Shown: positions 11,780-21,689 of the stretch, piece after piece
How the letters are laid out: every line of letters begins with the position of its first letter
Numbering within the stretch: the stretch's first letter is position 1
DNA from: Charina bottae
Taxonomy: Eukaryota > Chordata > Lepidosauria > Squamata > Charinaidae
DNA: 64,000 nt
Direction of reading: 5' to 3'
Assembly: GCA_023362775.1 (NCBI GenBank)
Contig: JALMGJ010000008.1
Span: forward strand, 19,070,001 to 19,134,000
Translations under genes and position numbers: made by a program
Notes under the pieces: model-generated
Seen by the model: the letters and a program-made list of their open reading frames with translations, nothing else
The model's database searches: none
Told to the model about the DNA's origin: nothing

Positions 11780-12346
11780 CTCCTGTACAAAGGTTGTTTG
11801 GTTTACAGGAGGATGGCCCAACACAGGAGAAGTAACACCACAGGACCAGAGTCAGCAGTTTGTCTTCATCTAAAGGAAAAAGGACACTCATTTGAGGACA
11901 TTAATGTTCACATTTTAGACAGAGAAGATAGGTGGCTTGAGAGAGGGGTCAAGGAATCCATTTATGCCAACTTGGAAAATCCTTCCTTGAATAGAGGTGG
12001 GGGCCTCAGGCACAATCTTTCACCTATTTTCCTTCCTGCTTTGTCTTCTGTGCCTAGGAAGATTAAGACCATTTTGCAAGCTCAACAGCAGCATGGTAAT
12101 CTTAATGATCCTCCTTTAGATGATAAAGGGACTTAGAAATAACATCTCAAAATAACCATGACCTAGCCTCAGGTGCAAGGTCACACAGCCACCTAGAAAC
12201 ATATTTAAGGATTCCCTTACTAACTTTGCTCAGACTGAAGAAGCTCCTTGGATAAGGAGCGAAACGTTTCCACTGAGAAAATAGAAATCCAGTTGACATG
12301 ATTCAAGCTACAGACAATTCCACCTGGATGACTGAGAACCTTCATA
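11776..12346 (+). mobile_element. 5'-truncated Penelope-like element (family A) inside BovB
   Basis: On the plus strand 11804-12136 encodes the C-terminal half of a GIY-YIG endonuclease (RRMAQHRR ... EDINVHILDREDRWLERGVKESIYANLEN), ending at TAG. This is followed by the element's terminal region with a hammerhead-like motif and a 31-nt terminal extension (12315-12345). The left end is inverted: 11776-11803 is the reverse complement of the sequence that normally precedes and overlaps 11804. That creates 12-bp arms (11776-11787 and 11804-11815) with a 16-nt loop. The GIY-YIG N-terminal motif is missing, so no active enzyme is made. No target duplication is seen; instead about 200 bp of BovB is absent at this point. 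Confidence 0.88.
12229..12277 (+). ncRNA. Hammerhead-ribozyme-like motif of Penelope family A
   Basis: Core CTGAAGA (12235-12241), stem II GCTCC/GGAGC (12243-12247 with 12256-12260), then GAAACGTT (12261-12268), where A-C and G-T form a two-base stem III and T is the cleavage position. Stem I can form from GA/TC next to the core and from CTC/GAG (12229-12231 with 12275-12277) beyond an internal loop. One extra A lies between the core and stem II. Hammerhead motifs are known in Penelope-like elements; activity here is inferred from fold only. Confidence 0.65.
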
Positions 12347-12866
12347 GACATATGAAGGCTACTCCATTTCTTCTGTGGTCCTCTTGTCCACAATAGTAGA
12401 TCTGGTGGTCATCTGATGTGAAGTGGCCCATTCCAGTCCATTTCAGTTCACTGACACCTAAAATGTCTATATTTAATCTTGACATCTCACCAATAACCAC
12501 ATCCAATTCGCCCTGGCTCATAGATCTTACATTCCAGGTTCCTATGTTGTGTTGATCTTTAGAACATCGGATTCGTCGTTCACCACCAGCACCGTCGGCT
12601 GCTAGCCGTCCTTTCAGCTTTGAGCTAGCTGCATCATCACATCTGGGGCTAGTTGAACGTATCCTCTGTTCCTCCCCAGTAGCATTTTGACCATCTTCTG
12701 ACCTGGGAGTCCGATCTTCCGATGGTATACCAACATATCTCTGGTTGTACTGATTCATTTCGTTTTCACGGCAGGAATACTGGGGTGGGTTGCCATTACC
12801 TTCCCCAGGGATCGGATTTAGTCTGACCTCTCTGCCACGACCTTCCCATCTTGGGTGTCCCTTCAC
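12347..12866 (-). pseudogene. BovB ORF N-terminus (start of apurinic endonuclease)
   Basis: The reading frame contains NIGTWNVRSMSQGELDVV, then NIDILGVSELKWTGMG and DHQIYYCGQEDHRRNGVAF. WNVRS and the Glu in SELKW are endonuclease active-site positions (Asn and Glu). It is the upstream half of the BovB protein at 9353-11779. The reading is cut after GVAF where the Penelope-like segment begins; about 65 residues between GVAF and VIFITGDWN that BovB proteins normally carry are missing. The first 70 or so residues before NIGTWN match no domain that I know and may be the 5' leader read through. Confidence 0.85.
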
Positions 12867-13072
12867 GGTTTAGCTCATGGTTTCATTGAGGTGCTCAAGC
12901 TCCAGCACCACGACAAGGTAACAATCTCCTTTAATATGTACTGTGTATTAATAAGATTTGATCTGAGATTCCTTAGACATGATATCTACATTAAGGCTTC
13001 TTAAGAAAACTGGCAAGCTCCTCTATAGGTCAACATTTATTAAAATTTATCATGATGCTATACAAAGGCATT

Positions 13073-13140
13073 GCATTATTATTATTATTAAAATTTATAT
13101 GCCACCCAACTCTCAATGACTTTGAGTGGTTACAGATTTA
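13073..13140 (-). repeat. Short LINE (L2-type) 3' tail fragment
   Basis: An ATT-rich tract is followed by 'atgccacccaactctcaatg' and then a stretch ending 'gagtgg', the reverse of the family's 'gggcggcatataaat' tail seen at 23.57 and 25.4 kb. Only about 65 bases remain. Confidence 0.5.
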
Positions 13141-13308
13141 CGGCTGGATATGCCATTAATGAAATCCCATTTCCTTCTTATTGTAAACTGATGATGCTGT
13201 AACCTACTCCTAACTCAGATTGGCCTTTGGCAGTATGTAAGCCTTTGCAACCTTTCATCATAATCAAGAACCTGAATAAACACTGTAAAACAAAAGTGAT
13301 TAGATGGC

Positions 13309-13528
13309 AAAACAGTTTGGTCTAGTAGTTAAGGTGCTGGGCTAGAAACCAGGAGGCTGTGAGTTCTAGTCCTGCCTTAGGCATGAAAGTCGGCTAGGTG
13401 ACCTTGGGCCAGTTGCTCTATCTCAGCCCAACTCACCTCACAGGGTTGTTGCTGTGGGGAAAATAGGAGGAATGAGTATTTGGTATGTTCGCCATCTTGA
13501 GTTATTTATAAAAACAATAAAGGAGGGA

Positions 13529-13569
<41 letters not shown>

Positions 13570-13572
13570 AGT
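13309..13572 (+). mobile_element. tRNA-derived SINE, full length
   Basis: The 5' part is tRNA-like: an A box (TGGTCTAGTAGTTAAGG) and a B box (gTGAGTTCTAGTCC) at usual spacing for an internal pol III promoter. The body includes 'ggtgaccttgggccagttgc' and 'cacctcacagggttgttgct'. The 3' end reads 'gagttatttataaaaacaat' then 'aaaggagggataaa' and an (AAAT)n tail of about 45 bases, similar to LINE tails in the window. Other copies are at 18.56, 44.93 and 54.57 kb. It depends on a LINE RT in trans. Confidence 0.88.
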
Positions 13573-13794
13573 GCCATCTAAGTGGAACACCAATAGCATG
13601 CAAATAGAACAGACAAAGGGTATTTACTTTCAGTCTTCCACTGTGTGGTGACACCAAGTTCACGACCTCTTAATTCATGTTCAGAAAGCTTCAAATGCTA
13701 TAATGAATTTTTCCAGATGAAAGGGTAACTATTTTCTTCCAGCTGCTGCTGAGTTGTTTAGAGCAAAGGTTCTGAGCCTTCTGTTATTCAGAAC

Positions 13795-14394
13795 CATGAA
13801 GAGCAGCTAGACTACCTGGGTTACAGAGTCTCAAGCAGGGGAATTAAGATGGGCCCAGCTAAAGTGCAAGACGTCCTAGGTTGGGAGCCCCCAAGGACCC
13901 AGAGACAGTTGCAGAGTTTCCTGGGGTTTGCAAATCTCTATTGACAATTTATCAATAATTTCACCCAAGAGGCTCTGCCGCTGACAGACATACTCAAGAC
14001 TAAGGGAAAGGGAGACACCAGGAAGGTGAAAATCCCCAGGGCAGTCGTGAATTGGACTGCCAAATGTCAGAAGGCATTCGAACGGCTGAAAGCCTTATTT
14101 ACTGCCGAAACCATTTTAAAGCATCCAGACCCGCAAGAACCCCTAGTGGTCCAGGTTGATGCGTCAGACATGGCTTTGGGAGGCGTGTTACTACAGAAAG
14201 ACAAGGAAGGGGTTCTACACCCATGTGCGTACTTATCCTGAAAGTTCAGTGAGGAGGAAAGTAGATGGTTGGTGTGGGAAAAGGAAGGCTTCGCAATAAA
14301 ATGGGCCCTCCAGACATGGCGGCACCTCCTGGAAGGAGCCACCCATCCCTTCAACGTCTGGACTGACCATAAAAACTTAGAAGCTTTGAAAAGT
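13795..14394 (+). pseudogene. Ty3/gypsy pol fragment: RT end and RNase H
   Basis: The frame reads LDYLGYRVSSRGIKMGPAKV, LQSFLGFANLY then a stop, FINNFTQEALPLTDIL, NWTAKCQKAFERLKALF, PLVVQVDASDMALGGVLLQK, a second stop after CAYLS, then FSEEESRWLVWEKE and THPFNVWTDHKNLEAL. These are the RT thumb and RNase H of gypsy polyproteins: the 'VDASDMALGGVL' and 'WTDHKNLE' motifs are diagnostic (RNase H Asp residues). Two in-frame stops (TGA near 13943, TGA near 14239) make it dead. It stops abruptly at 14394 where a Penelope-like element begins. Protease, RT palm and gag are not in the window. Confidence 0.88.
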
Positions 14395-14433
14395 GTGGAG
14401 TCCTTGGTGCTCTCTGAACCTTGTTGTTTTCTT

Positions 14434-14473
14434 GCAGACATTTCATTGCCAGACTAGGCAACATCTTCAGTGT
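14434..14473 (-). ncRNA. Hammerhead-ribozyme-like motif of Penelope family C
   Basis: On the minus strand: CTGAAGA (14470-14464), then stem II TTGCC/GGCAA with loop TAGTCT, then GAAATGTC, in which A-T with G-T gives a two-base stem III (one wobble pair) and C is the cleavage base. Stem I is short (CA/TG). The fold matches those of families A and B although the helix sequences differ. Two extra bases follow the core. Confidence 0.6.
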
Positions 14474-15936
14474 GAAAGCGGAGTGGGACTTGCTCTCTGT
14501 TTATATACCATGGCTTGTCCTGCCTGTGTTGGTGGGGGTGTTGTTCTCTCCTTGGGAGTTCCTTGATTGGGCTGTTGTTTGCTGCTTGGTTGATTGACTG
14601 AGTTAATAGTTCCTTGATTAGGGTATATTGTGCTGTTTGATTGTTCCTCTGGTGCTAATCCTGGTGTTAATCTTTGCATATCTGGGTGTTGATTGTTGGC
14701 AAGGAGGTGTTCTGGTCTTCTGGCTTTTCTATTGTCTCTTATGAATGGTATGTAAATCTTGTTTACCTCTATGTATCTGTTGATGGCTGCTTTGTCTGAG
14801 TTCCAAGCTTCCAGGAATTCTCTAGCATTTTTGGATTTGGTTTGGTTTAAGATGCTCACAGTTTCCCAGTTGAAAGTATGGTTGAGTCTGTCCATGTGTT
14901 GTGAGATTAAGGAGTTTTCATCATGTCTTCTGACTGCTAGTTGGTGTTCATGGATGCATTCTGCTAGTCTTCTGCCTGTCTGTCCTACATAGTGGCTGCT
15001 ACAGTCCTTACACTGTATGTTGTAGATAACTCCTGTTTTTCCTTCTTGGGCTACTGGGTCTTTTGGGTTACTTACGATGTTCTGAAGGGTTTTGGTTGGT
15101 TTATGTGCTACGGTGATGCCATGTGGTTGTAACAGTCTATTAGTAGTTTCTGAGATGTTTCTGATGTATGGCAGTGTAATCCTTTTCATAGCTTCTGTTG
15201 GTTTTGCTGTGGTGGGTTGAGTGGTCAGGCTTTTCATCCGCCTCTGTTCTTCTTTTGTGATTTGACCTTTCTTGGTTAGGTCGTTGAGGATACTTTTGAC
15301 CTGGTTTTCCAGTTTCTGTATGGGATTGGTGTTTACTGGGGTGTAGGTTTCTTTGTCCTCAAGTAAGTATTTGGCTTTTTGTATATATTGCGATCTGTCC
15401 ATAATGACAGTGGTGCGGCCTTTGTCTGCTGGGAGGATGATGATAGTTTTGTCCATCTTTAAGATTTTGAGTGTTGCTCTGTCCTCTGCTTTCAGTTGGT
15501 TCTGTTTCCATGTCCTTCTGGTTTGTGGTATTATTATCTGTCTTACGTTCTCTTGGGTTTCTGTAGTAAGTCCTGTAGTTTTCAATGCTGCTTCTAAAGC
15601 TGCAAAGAATTCTAATTTATTTGCATCCTCTGTGTTGTAATTGAGGCCTCTCTGTAGGATATTGTGTTCTGCAGTGGATAATGGGCGGCTGGACATGTTG
15701 ACCACTCATTCCAGTTCCAGTACTTCTTTGTTTCTGGGGTTTAACTTAAGTAGTTTAGTTTGGAGTTTAGCTTTCCTTTTTTCTGCTTGTCTCAGTGATG
15801 TGGTCTTGATGGTAGTAGTCAGCATGTTGATTTGTTCAGGGGTCATAGTTTGTTCTAATTGTTCCTTGAGGCTGTCTATTGTGTGTTGATATTTGTTTAA
15901 TCTGAGGTGGGCATCCATGATAATTAGCCGTATCAT
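14467..15936 (-). pseudogene. Penelope-like ORF with in-frame loss of RT, GIY-YIG endonuclease kept
   Basis: One frame, broken by a single TGA at about 15704-15706 (LELE, stop, VVNMSSR). Upstream part (76 codons): charged helical segment HTIDSLKEQLEQTM and SLRQAEKRKAKLQTKLLKL. Downstream part (412 codons): residues 75-105 hold the Penelope N-terminal signature IILPADKGRTTVIMDRSQY and 140-165 LTKKGQITKEEQRRMK. At about residue 170 the roughly 400-residue RT is absent and the chain passes directly to ITLPYIRNISETTNRLLQPH (linker), then GIY-YIG: VIYNIQC ... HYVGQTGRRL (residues 225-250), the conserved Arg/His of RLAECIHEHQ, and the catalytic Glu in AREFLEAW (about residue 300). The C-terminal 90 residues are Gln/Pro/Thr-rich. 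RT loss means it could move only with RT supplied by another copy. Confidence 0.85.
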
Positions 15937-16200
15937 TTTTTGCCCACTTTGTTGCGCTATCTTCCATCCAGCTATGCAGTTGATTGGAGGTTTGCATCTG
16001 ACACTGGTGGGCAGGACATGCTGTTGTAGGCATTCATGCAGAAAGAACAGCTGTTCTTTGGTGGAGGTTTGCCTACCTGCAAATTACTCCCATTTGCGTG
16101 CTATCTGGAGCATTTGACGCCCATATGTGGTACCAATCTAAGAGAATATTTGTAGCTCACGGTTGAACTGTGGAGTCCTTGGTGCTCTCTGAGCCTTGTT

Positions 16201-16700
16201 TAGATTTTCTTTTTCAGGAGGAGTGCCATGCCAGGTCTGTGCAACCAAATGAACGTAGTGCATTCGCTTGCTTCTTCCCGCCAACAGAACCAGCCAGATG
16301 AGATTCGATTGCCGCTTCCCGCCGAGCACTTTCTGCCAGGCAGACATGTGTCAAGATTGTTTATGGGATGGGAGGGGGGATGGAAGCCAAACAGCGAGCA
16401 GCAGACTCTGGGAACCAAGGTCACCCATACTGCCTGAGCCAGGTGTGGGGAGGGGGGGTGTTAGCTCACCAAGATAATGTTTTAATTAGAGGCTTCGTGC
16501 CTTTTTTGCCAGTTCCAGCTTTCTCTAGATTGTTGTAGCTTTCTTCAATTAGATAACTTTCCTTTTCTACTTTGAAACTGACTGAAGTTGTTCCCTTTGA
16601 AGTCTAAGCCTAGCAATCATTACAACCTCACTATGCCTAATTCACTTCTTTGTTTGGAGTTTAGTTTTGCCTCTGTTGAGGCTTATCTGAAAACCTGCCA
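16201..16700 (+). other. Possible gypsy 3' region with polypurine tract and LTR start
   Basis: The GC-richer segment 16201-16440 has no protein I recognise. A G-rich polypurine run, GGGGAGGGGGGG, lies at 16447-16458 and is followed at once by TGTTAG, which is how a 3' LTR of a Ty3/gypsy element begins. Together with the gypsy RNase H at 13.8-14.4 kb this suggests the same broken element continues here on the far side of the Penelope insertion, with integrase deleted. I could not find the end of the LTR or a second LTR copy. Confidence 0.4.
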
Positions 16701-18555
16701 TTTAAAATATGGATAAAACTAATCTTTGGGGGTGGACTCCTGGTCCAATCTTTCTTCAAGGAAAAATGTTATAGCCAAGGAATTAGCCCATTGTGGCCTT
16801 TCAACTGATTCTCTGCTCATGTTAGGTCCTGAAAAAGTATTTATAGAGGCCAAAGCATCCTTGATTGGGACTCGTAGAGAAACTTAAGAGATTTAAAACC
16901 TCAAACCACTGCAATAGATACTTCTTTCTCTACACCTAAATACTTTTCAAAATATTTTATGTTCTATGTTCCTTATCCCTAACAAGATGTCTTACCATCT
17001 AAGGTGCTGTAGGGAAGATACAGTAGTGTCTCTGTCTCAGAAAACTTAAGTCCATGGCATGAACCAATTCTCCATGTACCATTGTACTGTCCTTTTTATG
17101 ACAGCTGGTGCTCCAACAAAATAACTGCCCTCCTCACTGAAGAGATGCTAGTATATTTTCTATTAGAGGATCAGTCACCCAGTATTTCTCATGAAATGTT
17201 GTTCTATTGCAATTACCGTCAGAAAGAACTCTGATTTGAATTTGGCCTTAGGGCCTCTTTTATATTACTTTTTTCATTATGATTTGTTCCTTTTAATATA
17301 TCTGTATTAAATTTATCACTTGTGTATACATTTGATTAGTTTTATTTTGGGGTGTGTGTGTATGTGTGTGTGTGTGTGTGTGTGTGTATCTGTGATTCCT
17401 ATATTAATCAGAATCACACGTACCTATACTATAAACACATTGACTTTTTTTGATGAGAACTGAATAAAGATTGCAAATAAAGATGGTCTCTGAGTCATGT
17501 CTTTAAATCTTTAGTCTCCTACTGCATTTCAGAGATGTATTGTAGCTCTAGGCATGAGTTTTCTCAGAATTTATATGCACCAAATGGGATCTTGTAGAGA
17601 CAAAAATCAGCAAGTTGATTTTTCCAAAGCAACCTGCCATTTTAAGTAGTTGTTGGCTTAATAATTGAAATAGCTCCTGGAGACTCACATGCTATGATGA
17701 TTGCACTTGGTAAAGAAAACACTGTGCCTATAGGCCTTTATGCTTCAGTGCCAAGATATGTAAGATTTGTGGTCTCTGTGTTGCAATTTTGCATTATTCA
17801 ATTGACAATAAAGGATGAGAAATATTAACACTATTGTTTTTTTTAAAAAAGAACAAACTAACCAAAATAAAATAGCTTAATCAAATAACACAAACATTGC
17901 TTGATTGACAGGATAGGTAAACCTTTGCCATAAACTGCAAAGTGCATATAGCAACCCATAGCCTTTAGCTATTTTCAGTTTTTAAAAAGCCAAGAATAAT
18001 GTTCTGGCATTGTTCATGTATGAACTGAGCCTTCATCACTGAAATATGCTGTAACTCCTTCCCAATTGCCCCTGGTAATTCTAGCAATGGGTTGGAGTTA
18101 TATCACAGGATTTTTCTTTTTTTTTTCAAAAGGAAAAAAATGTGCTAGTATAAACAACTGCAAAACCTGAACATGAATGAATGTCTTTAGGGGATTTTAG
18201 CATACGTCTGCTGATTTAATTTCTTTTTATTCATTGGGCTAAAGAATAGGGTCCAATTCTCCTTAAACTGTTGCATTCATTGGGACAAAAATAGCACTAA
18301 AATTAGTAGACTTCAAGTGACTTCCAAAATATTCAGTATCTTCCTCTGCTAAGCCAAAGCCATACATGAATTAAATTATGACATTATAGAGGCAACACCA
18401 TTCAATTGTGCTGTTAATGCAAAGGATTGCTTGGGTAATTTTAAGAAACTGTGATTTTAATGAATACCTTGTACAGCTTTTTATGATTGTATGAGGGAGT
18501 ATTCATTGTAAAAAGAAAGATAAAAATGATAGAACAACCACAGGGACATGTCAAT
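16701..18555. other. AT-rich noncoding DNA with a (GT)n microsatellite
   Basis: The GT tract is at about 17351-17388 with one interruption. No ORF or repeat family is recognised elsewhere. Confidence 0.55.
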
Positions 18556-18804
18556 AATTTATTTTATTTATTTATTTTCTATCCCGTCTTTATTATTTTT
18601 ATAAATAACTCAAGGCGGCGAACATACCAAATACTCCTTCCTCCTCCTATTTTCCCCACAACAACAACCCTGTGAGGTGAGTTGGGCTGAGAGAGAGTGA
18701 CTGGCCCAAGGTCACCCAGCCGGCTTTCACGCCTAAGGCGGGACTAGAACTCACAGCCTCCTGGTTTCTAGCCCAGCACCTTAACCACTAGACCAAACTG
18801 GCTG
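18556..18804 (-). mobile_element. tRNA-derived SINE, minus strand
   Basis: The same family as 13309-13572, reversed: the (AAAT)n tail is on the left (18556-18580), followed by 'tatcccgtctttattatttt' and 'ataaataactcaaggcggcg', the body, and the tRNA-like head ending in the reverse of the A box (accactagaccaaactggc). It is close to full length and less diverged than the 13.3-kb copy. Confidence 0.88.
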
Positions 18805-21031
18805 GCTGTGTTACTTCCAAAAGACAAAAGATCAAATGTTTATCTTTTATTCATTTTTTCTTAGAAGGGTTTTGGCCCCTCAAATCTAGCCTTATAGCTA
18901 GGCAAGAAACAGAGAAGCAAAAAGTTGTTGGAAGAGAGAACTTTTCAACTCCTAAGTAGCCTGCTACAGTACCTCAGGAGTGGTCAAATATACTGTCCTG
19001 CTGTTGGTATTGAAGTAGGTTTCAACAGCTGTTTTGCTTGACTTGGTCATGCTGACTGAGATCATTCTCTGCTATTAAAATCAGGTTTGGCTAGATGCTG
19101 ATCCTTTCCTCCATTAGCTTTGAGGTATATTTTATTTTTTAAAAAATGGTAATCTATGGGAAAATAATGCTGCCACACTTTTGCTTCATTAGTTGCCAGT
19201 TTTATTGTACAGTTACCATGAGGCTTATCACATTTATGGTTTTGAAAGTATCCTGAGCACAGTGTGAGACAGGCATTTGTATCAGGATATAATTAGTAGA
19301 TCTCTTGTTGGAATAAGAAGAAAAGTGGAGGGCTCCACACATCCTGAAATGGTATCACCATCATATTACTGGGTACTTTATTTCTATAAGTGAAACTCAG
19401 CTACCGAGAATGCTGTCAGATTTGTTTGATTTGGTTGCTCAGCAGCAAATTTCACATGAATAGGCATATGGCTCTTGAATTAGGATGTGACAGCTTATAT
19501 CTACAGCTATGATATAATTAAAGATTTGCAGTAACAAACTTGAGGCCCTGTATGGTATCTTCTCTGCTCCCAGATCCCCACTCCCACCCCAACTTAACTT
19601 AAAGTTTATCAACATTATCAACATCTTCTGGTTCATTTTACACTTGAAAAGAAATCCAGGGTCCACAAGTAACATTTTTTCTCTTGTTTAGGAGGTACTG
19701 TGAGCATTTGCTAACACTTGCTTTGATGATGATTTGAATTCACCTTTTGAGGAAAGGAAGTGGAAGGATTCATGCCTGTATACATATCTGTAGTGTAGGA
19801 AGATCCCAGCATCATACTGATCATGATTAACCCAACAGCCCAACAGGTTGTCATGTCTGAGCAGTGATGTGGAAGGGATCCCAAAGATGACTCTGTAGTA
19901 ATTTTGAAACATGGAGATGCTCTAAATCTACAAAGCCATTATGAAATGCTAGGCAAGCAACTTCAAGCAGATTGATTAAACCCAGCTATTTCAAACTTGA
20001 TCAGTGTAAATATAGTGTAGAAAGAGTGATTGAGATCTAAATTGTTAAATGCAAAAATGCTCCCTTAACCACAAACAAATCCATCTTCTTAATGTTACTT
20101 GACAATTATTTAAGAGGCTGTAGACACCAAAGAAAAGCAGTAGATCACCTATTTTTTTTCTTTTTCTTTCAAGTTCTTCTTAAACATGCTAGGACAAAAT
20201 TATATATCAACCAAATATTCTGGCACTTGATTGGTAAAACATTTGGTTTATCCAGATGGTATCTTTCTTTTTATTTTTAAATTGTTTCTGAAGTAAAACT
20301 TCCTTTACACCAACTTATTAGTGTAATACCTTCACGCCTACAGGTACTGTATGTTACTGTTATGTGATCAGACTCTGTGATACTTTCAGAACTCCAAGTA
20401 TCCATGACAGAACTCAATGAAAACTTTAAAAAGAAAGGGAAAAAACTTGGCAGGAATAGTAAGAACACATAAAATCTGCCAACCATCAATGACGTAAATG
20501 GTGATTTTTGTTTCTCCTTTTTAATGAATTAAAGGAAGATTGAAACCTTTCCAAAGACAGCATGTTTGGCCTTGCAAAGGAAGAAAAATTAAAGAGTAAG
20601 TTTTCCCGCCCTTGCATCTATTTTGGCAGTTCCACTTGAAAGGTAGCACTAGTTTGGCCAGAGACATAGACATTGGACAAAGCCAAGTAAAAGAAGGTAG
20701 AAGATATGATTGTCATCATTTAATAAATACTGCAGTCAAAATATTTTAAATCCTTTCATTTAGTTCTTGCTTTCTAAGGCATAGCATATTTTAATATTTA
20801 TTTTTTTATTTATTTTATTTATCTTATTTATACCCCGCCTATCCCCTCCCTAATGGAGGGCTCTATATAAATAAATAAAAAACTCATATAAATGTTGCAT
20901 ACACTAGATTACATATTAAGCCAAAATATGGTCAGAAGATAAGTTTAATATCTACTAATTGACTTTTGGGGGATTTGCAGTGGCTCTGTAACAATGTCCG
21001 ATTCCAAATATCTCAGTAATACAATAATAAA
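18805..21031. other. AT-rich noncoding DNA with a LINE tail fragment
   Basis: At about 20800-20875 a TTTAT-rich tract leads into 'accccgcctatcccctccct', the reversed 3' tail of an L2-type LINE. Nothing else is recognised; the short frames at 19.4-20.5 kb have no known domain. Confidence 0.55.
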
Positions 21032-21092
21032 ACATAATGCTTTTTTGTTGTGGGTTTTCCAGGCTGTGTGGCCGTGTTCTGGCAGTTTTTGT

Positions 21093-21135
21093 TCCTAACG
21101 TTTCGCCAGTAGCTGTGGCTGGCATCTTCAGAGGA
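21093..21135 (-). ncRNA. Hammerhead-ribozyme-like motif, family B, left arm
   Basis: On the minus strand: TCCT, CTGAAGA, one T, GCCAGC ... ACTGGC as stem II, then GAAACGTT and AGGA. TCCT/AGGA form a four-pair stem I exactly adjacent to the core, ACGT gives stem III, T is the cleavage base. One stem II end pair is mismatched. Confidence 0.68.
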
Positions 21136-21284
21136 CAGGAGCACAGCTAGAAGATTCTCTCTGTGCCCAAGTGGAGGGTGTGTGTTCCTGCTGGTGTTTA
21201 TAGCTGCTGATAGGTCATATAAACACCAGCAGGAACACACACCCTCCACTTGGGCACAGAGAGAGTCTTCTAGCTGTGCTCCTG

Positions 21285-21327
21285 TCCTCTGAAGATTCCA
21301 GCCACAGTGACTGGCGAAACGTTAGGA
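21285..21327 (+). ncRNA. Hammerhead-ribozyme-like motif, family B, right arm
   Basis: TCCT (21285-21288), CTGAAGA (21289-21295), stem II built on CCAG/CTGG, GAAACGTT, AGGA (21324-21327). It is the inverted partner of the left-arm motif, with a few stem II substitutions. Confidence 0.68.
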
Positions 21328-21689
21328 ACAAAAACTGCCAGAACATGGCCACACAGCCCAGAAAACCCACAACAACCATTGGATTCTGGCTGTGAAAGCC
21401 TTCGACTATACATAATGCTTTTTTCCTTCCACTGCCTACATTTATACAGCTTAATTCAAGAAAACTTTGAGAGTATGTAGAAATCATTTTTAGTGCAGTA
21501 CTTATGAATTCTGGTTAATTCAACACCAATTCCCAAATTCAGAATTTTTAAATTTAAGTGTGTGTTTTTTTCCAGGATCAAGTTGATGGATTTCAAAGAC
21601 CTAGGGCAGCCATCTTCCCCAGCTAACGTCAACTCTTAGAATTTCAAGACAGTTTCTGCTTGTGGTTTGCTTTGTTTTGTTTTTTTGTT

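Larger units (their letters stand above)
9343..12926 (-). mobile_element. Near full-length RTE/BovB LINE with 13-bp target duplication
   Basis: The element reads from 12926 down to 9343 and is flanked by an exact 13-bp duplication, TCCTTTAATATGT, at 9330-9342 and 12927-12939. The 5' end reads gttaccttgtcgtggtgctg; the 3' end carries the BovB-like 'gtcacgaagagtcggaagcgac' theme and a short AACAA tail. It encodes an apurinic endonuclease and an RT in one frame, and lacks the poly-A tail of L1. A Penelope-like segment (about 11776-12346) interrupts it and replaces about 65 codons of endonuclease. Without that segment the length (about 3.0 kb) fits a full-length BovB. Inside the frame I see a TAA near 10937 and a TAG near 10175, so it cannot make a full protein. 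Confidence 0.92.
14395..16200 (-). mobile_element. Penelope-like element (family C) lacking its reverse transcriptase
   Basis: Reads from 16200 down to 14395. A 31-bp direct repeat (gtggagtccttggtgctctc onward) lies at both ends, 14395-14425 and 16170-16200, with one mismatch: the remains of the terminal repeats (pLTRs) of Penelope elements. The 3' copy carries a hammerhead-like motif (14434-14473). Between them is a single frame that holds the N-terminal region and the GIY-YIG endonuclease but no RT. The element lies directly after gypsy RNase H and before a polypurine tract, so it probably inserted in the gypsy copy; I could not find a target duplication. Confidence 0.85.
21047..21409. mobile_element. 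Palindromic, coding-free Penelope-like insertion (family B)
   Basis: Two 154-bp arms, 21047-21200 and 21220-21373, are inverted copies separated by 19 nt. A 36-nt extension (21374-21409, ending gccttcgactat in reading direction) is present only on the right. A 15-bp target duplication, ACATAATGCTTTTTT, flanks it at 21032-21046 and 21410-21424. Each arm is the terminal repeat of the same family that carries a GIY-YIG ORF at 36.4-37.8 kb, including the hammerhead-like motif. There is no coding sequence. The one-sided extension and inverted terminal repeats are known traits of Penelope insertions. Confidence 0.88.

Noticed and set aside
11654..12136. A 160-codon plus-strand frame joining antisense BovB to Penelope endonuclease
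   Set aside because: The first half is antisense to BovB and the frame is open across the junction by chance; only the part from about 11804 is real coding sequence.
14759..15889. Plus-strand open frames over the Penelope element at 14.4-16.2 kb
   Set aside because: They are antisense to the minus-strand Penelope ORF, which has clear GIY-YIG and N-terminal motifs.
16201..16440. Gypsy integrase C-terminus in the frames at 16.2-16.44 kb
   Set aside because: No HHCC, DDE or chromodomain pattern is visible; left as unassigned GC-richer sequence.
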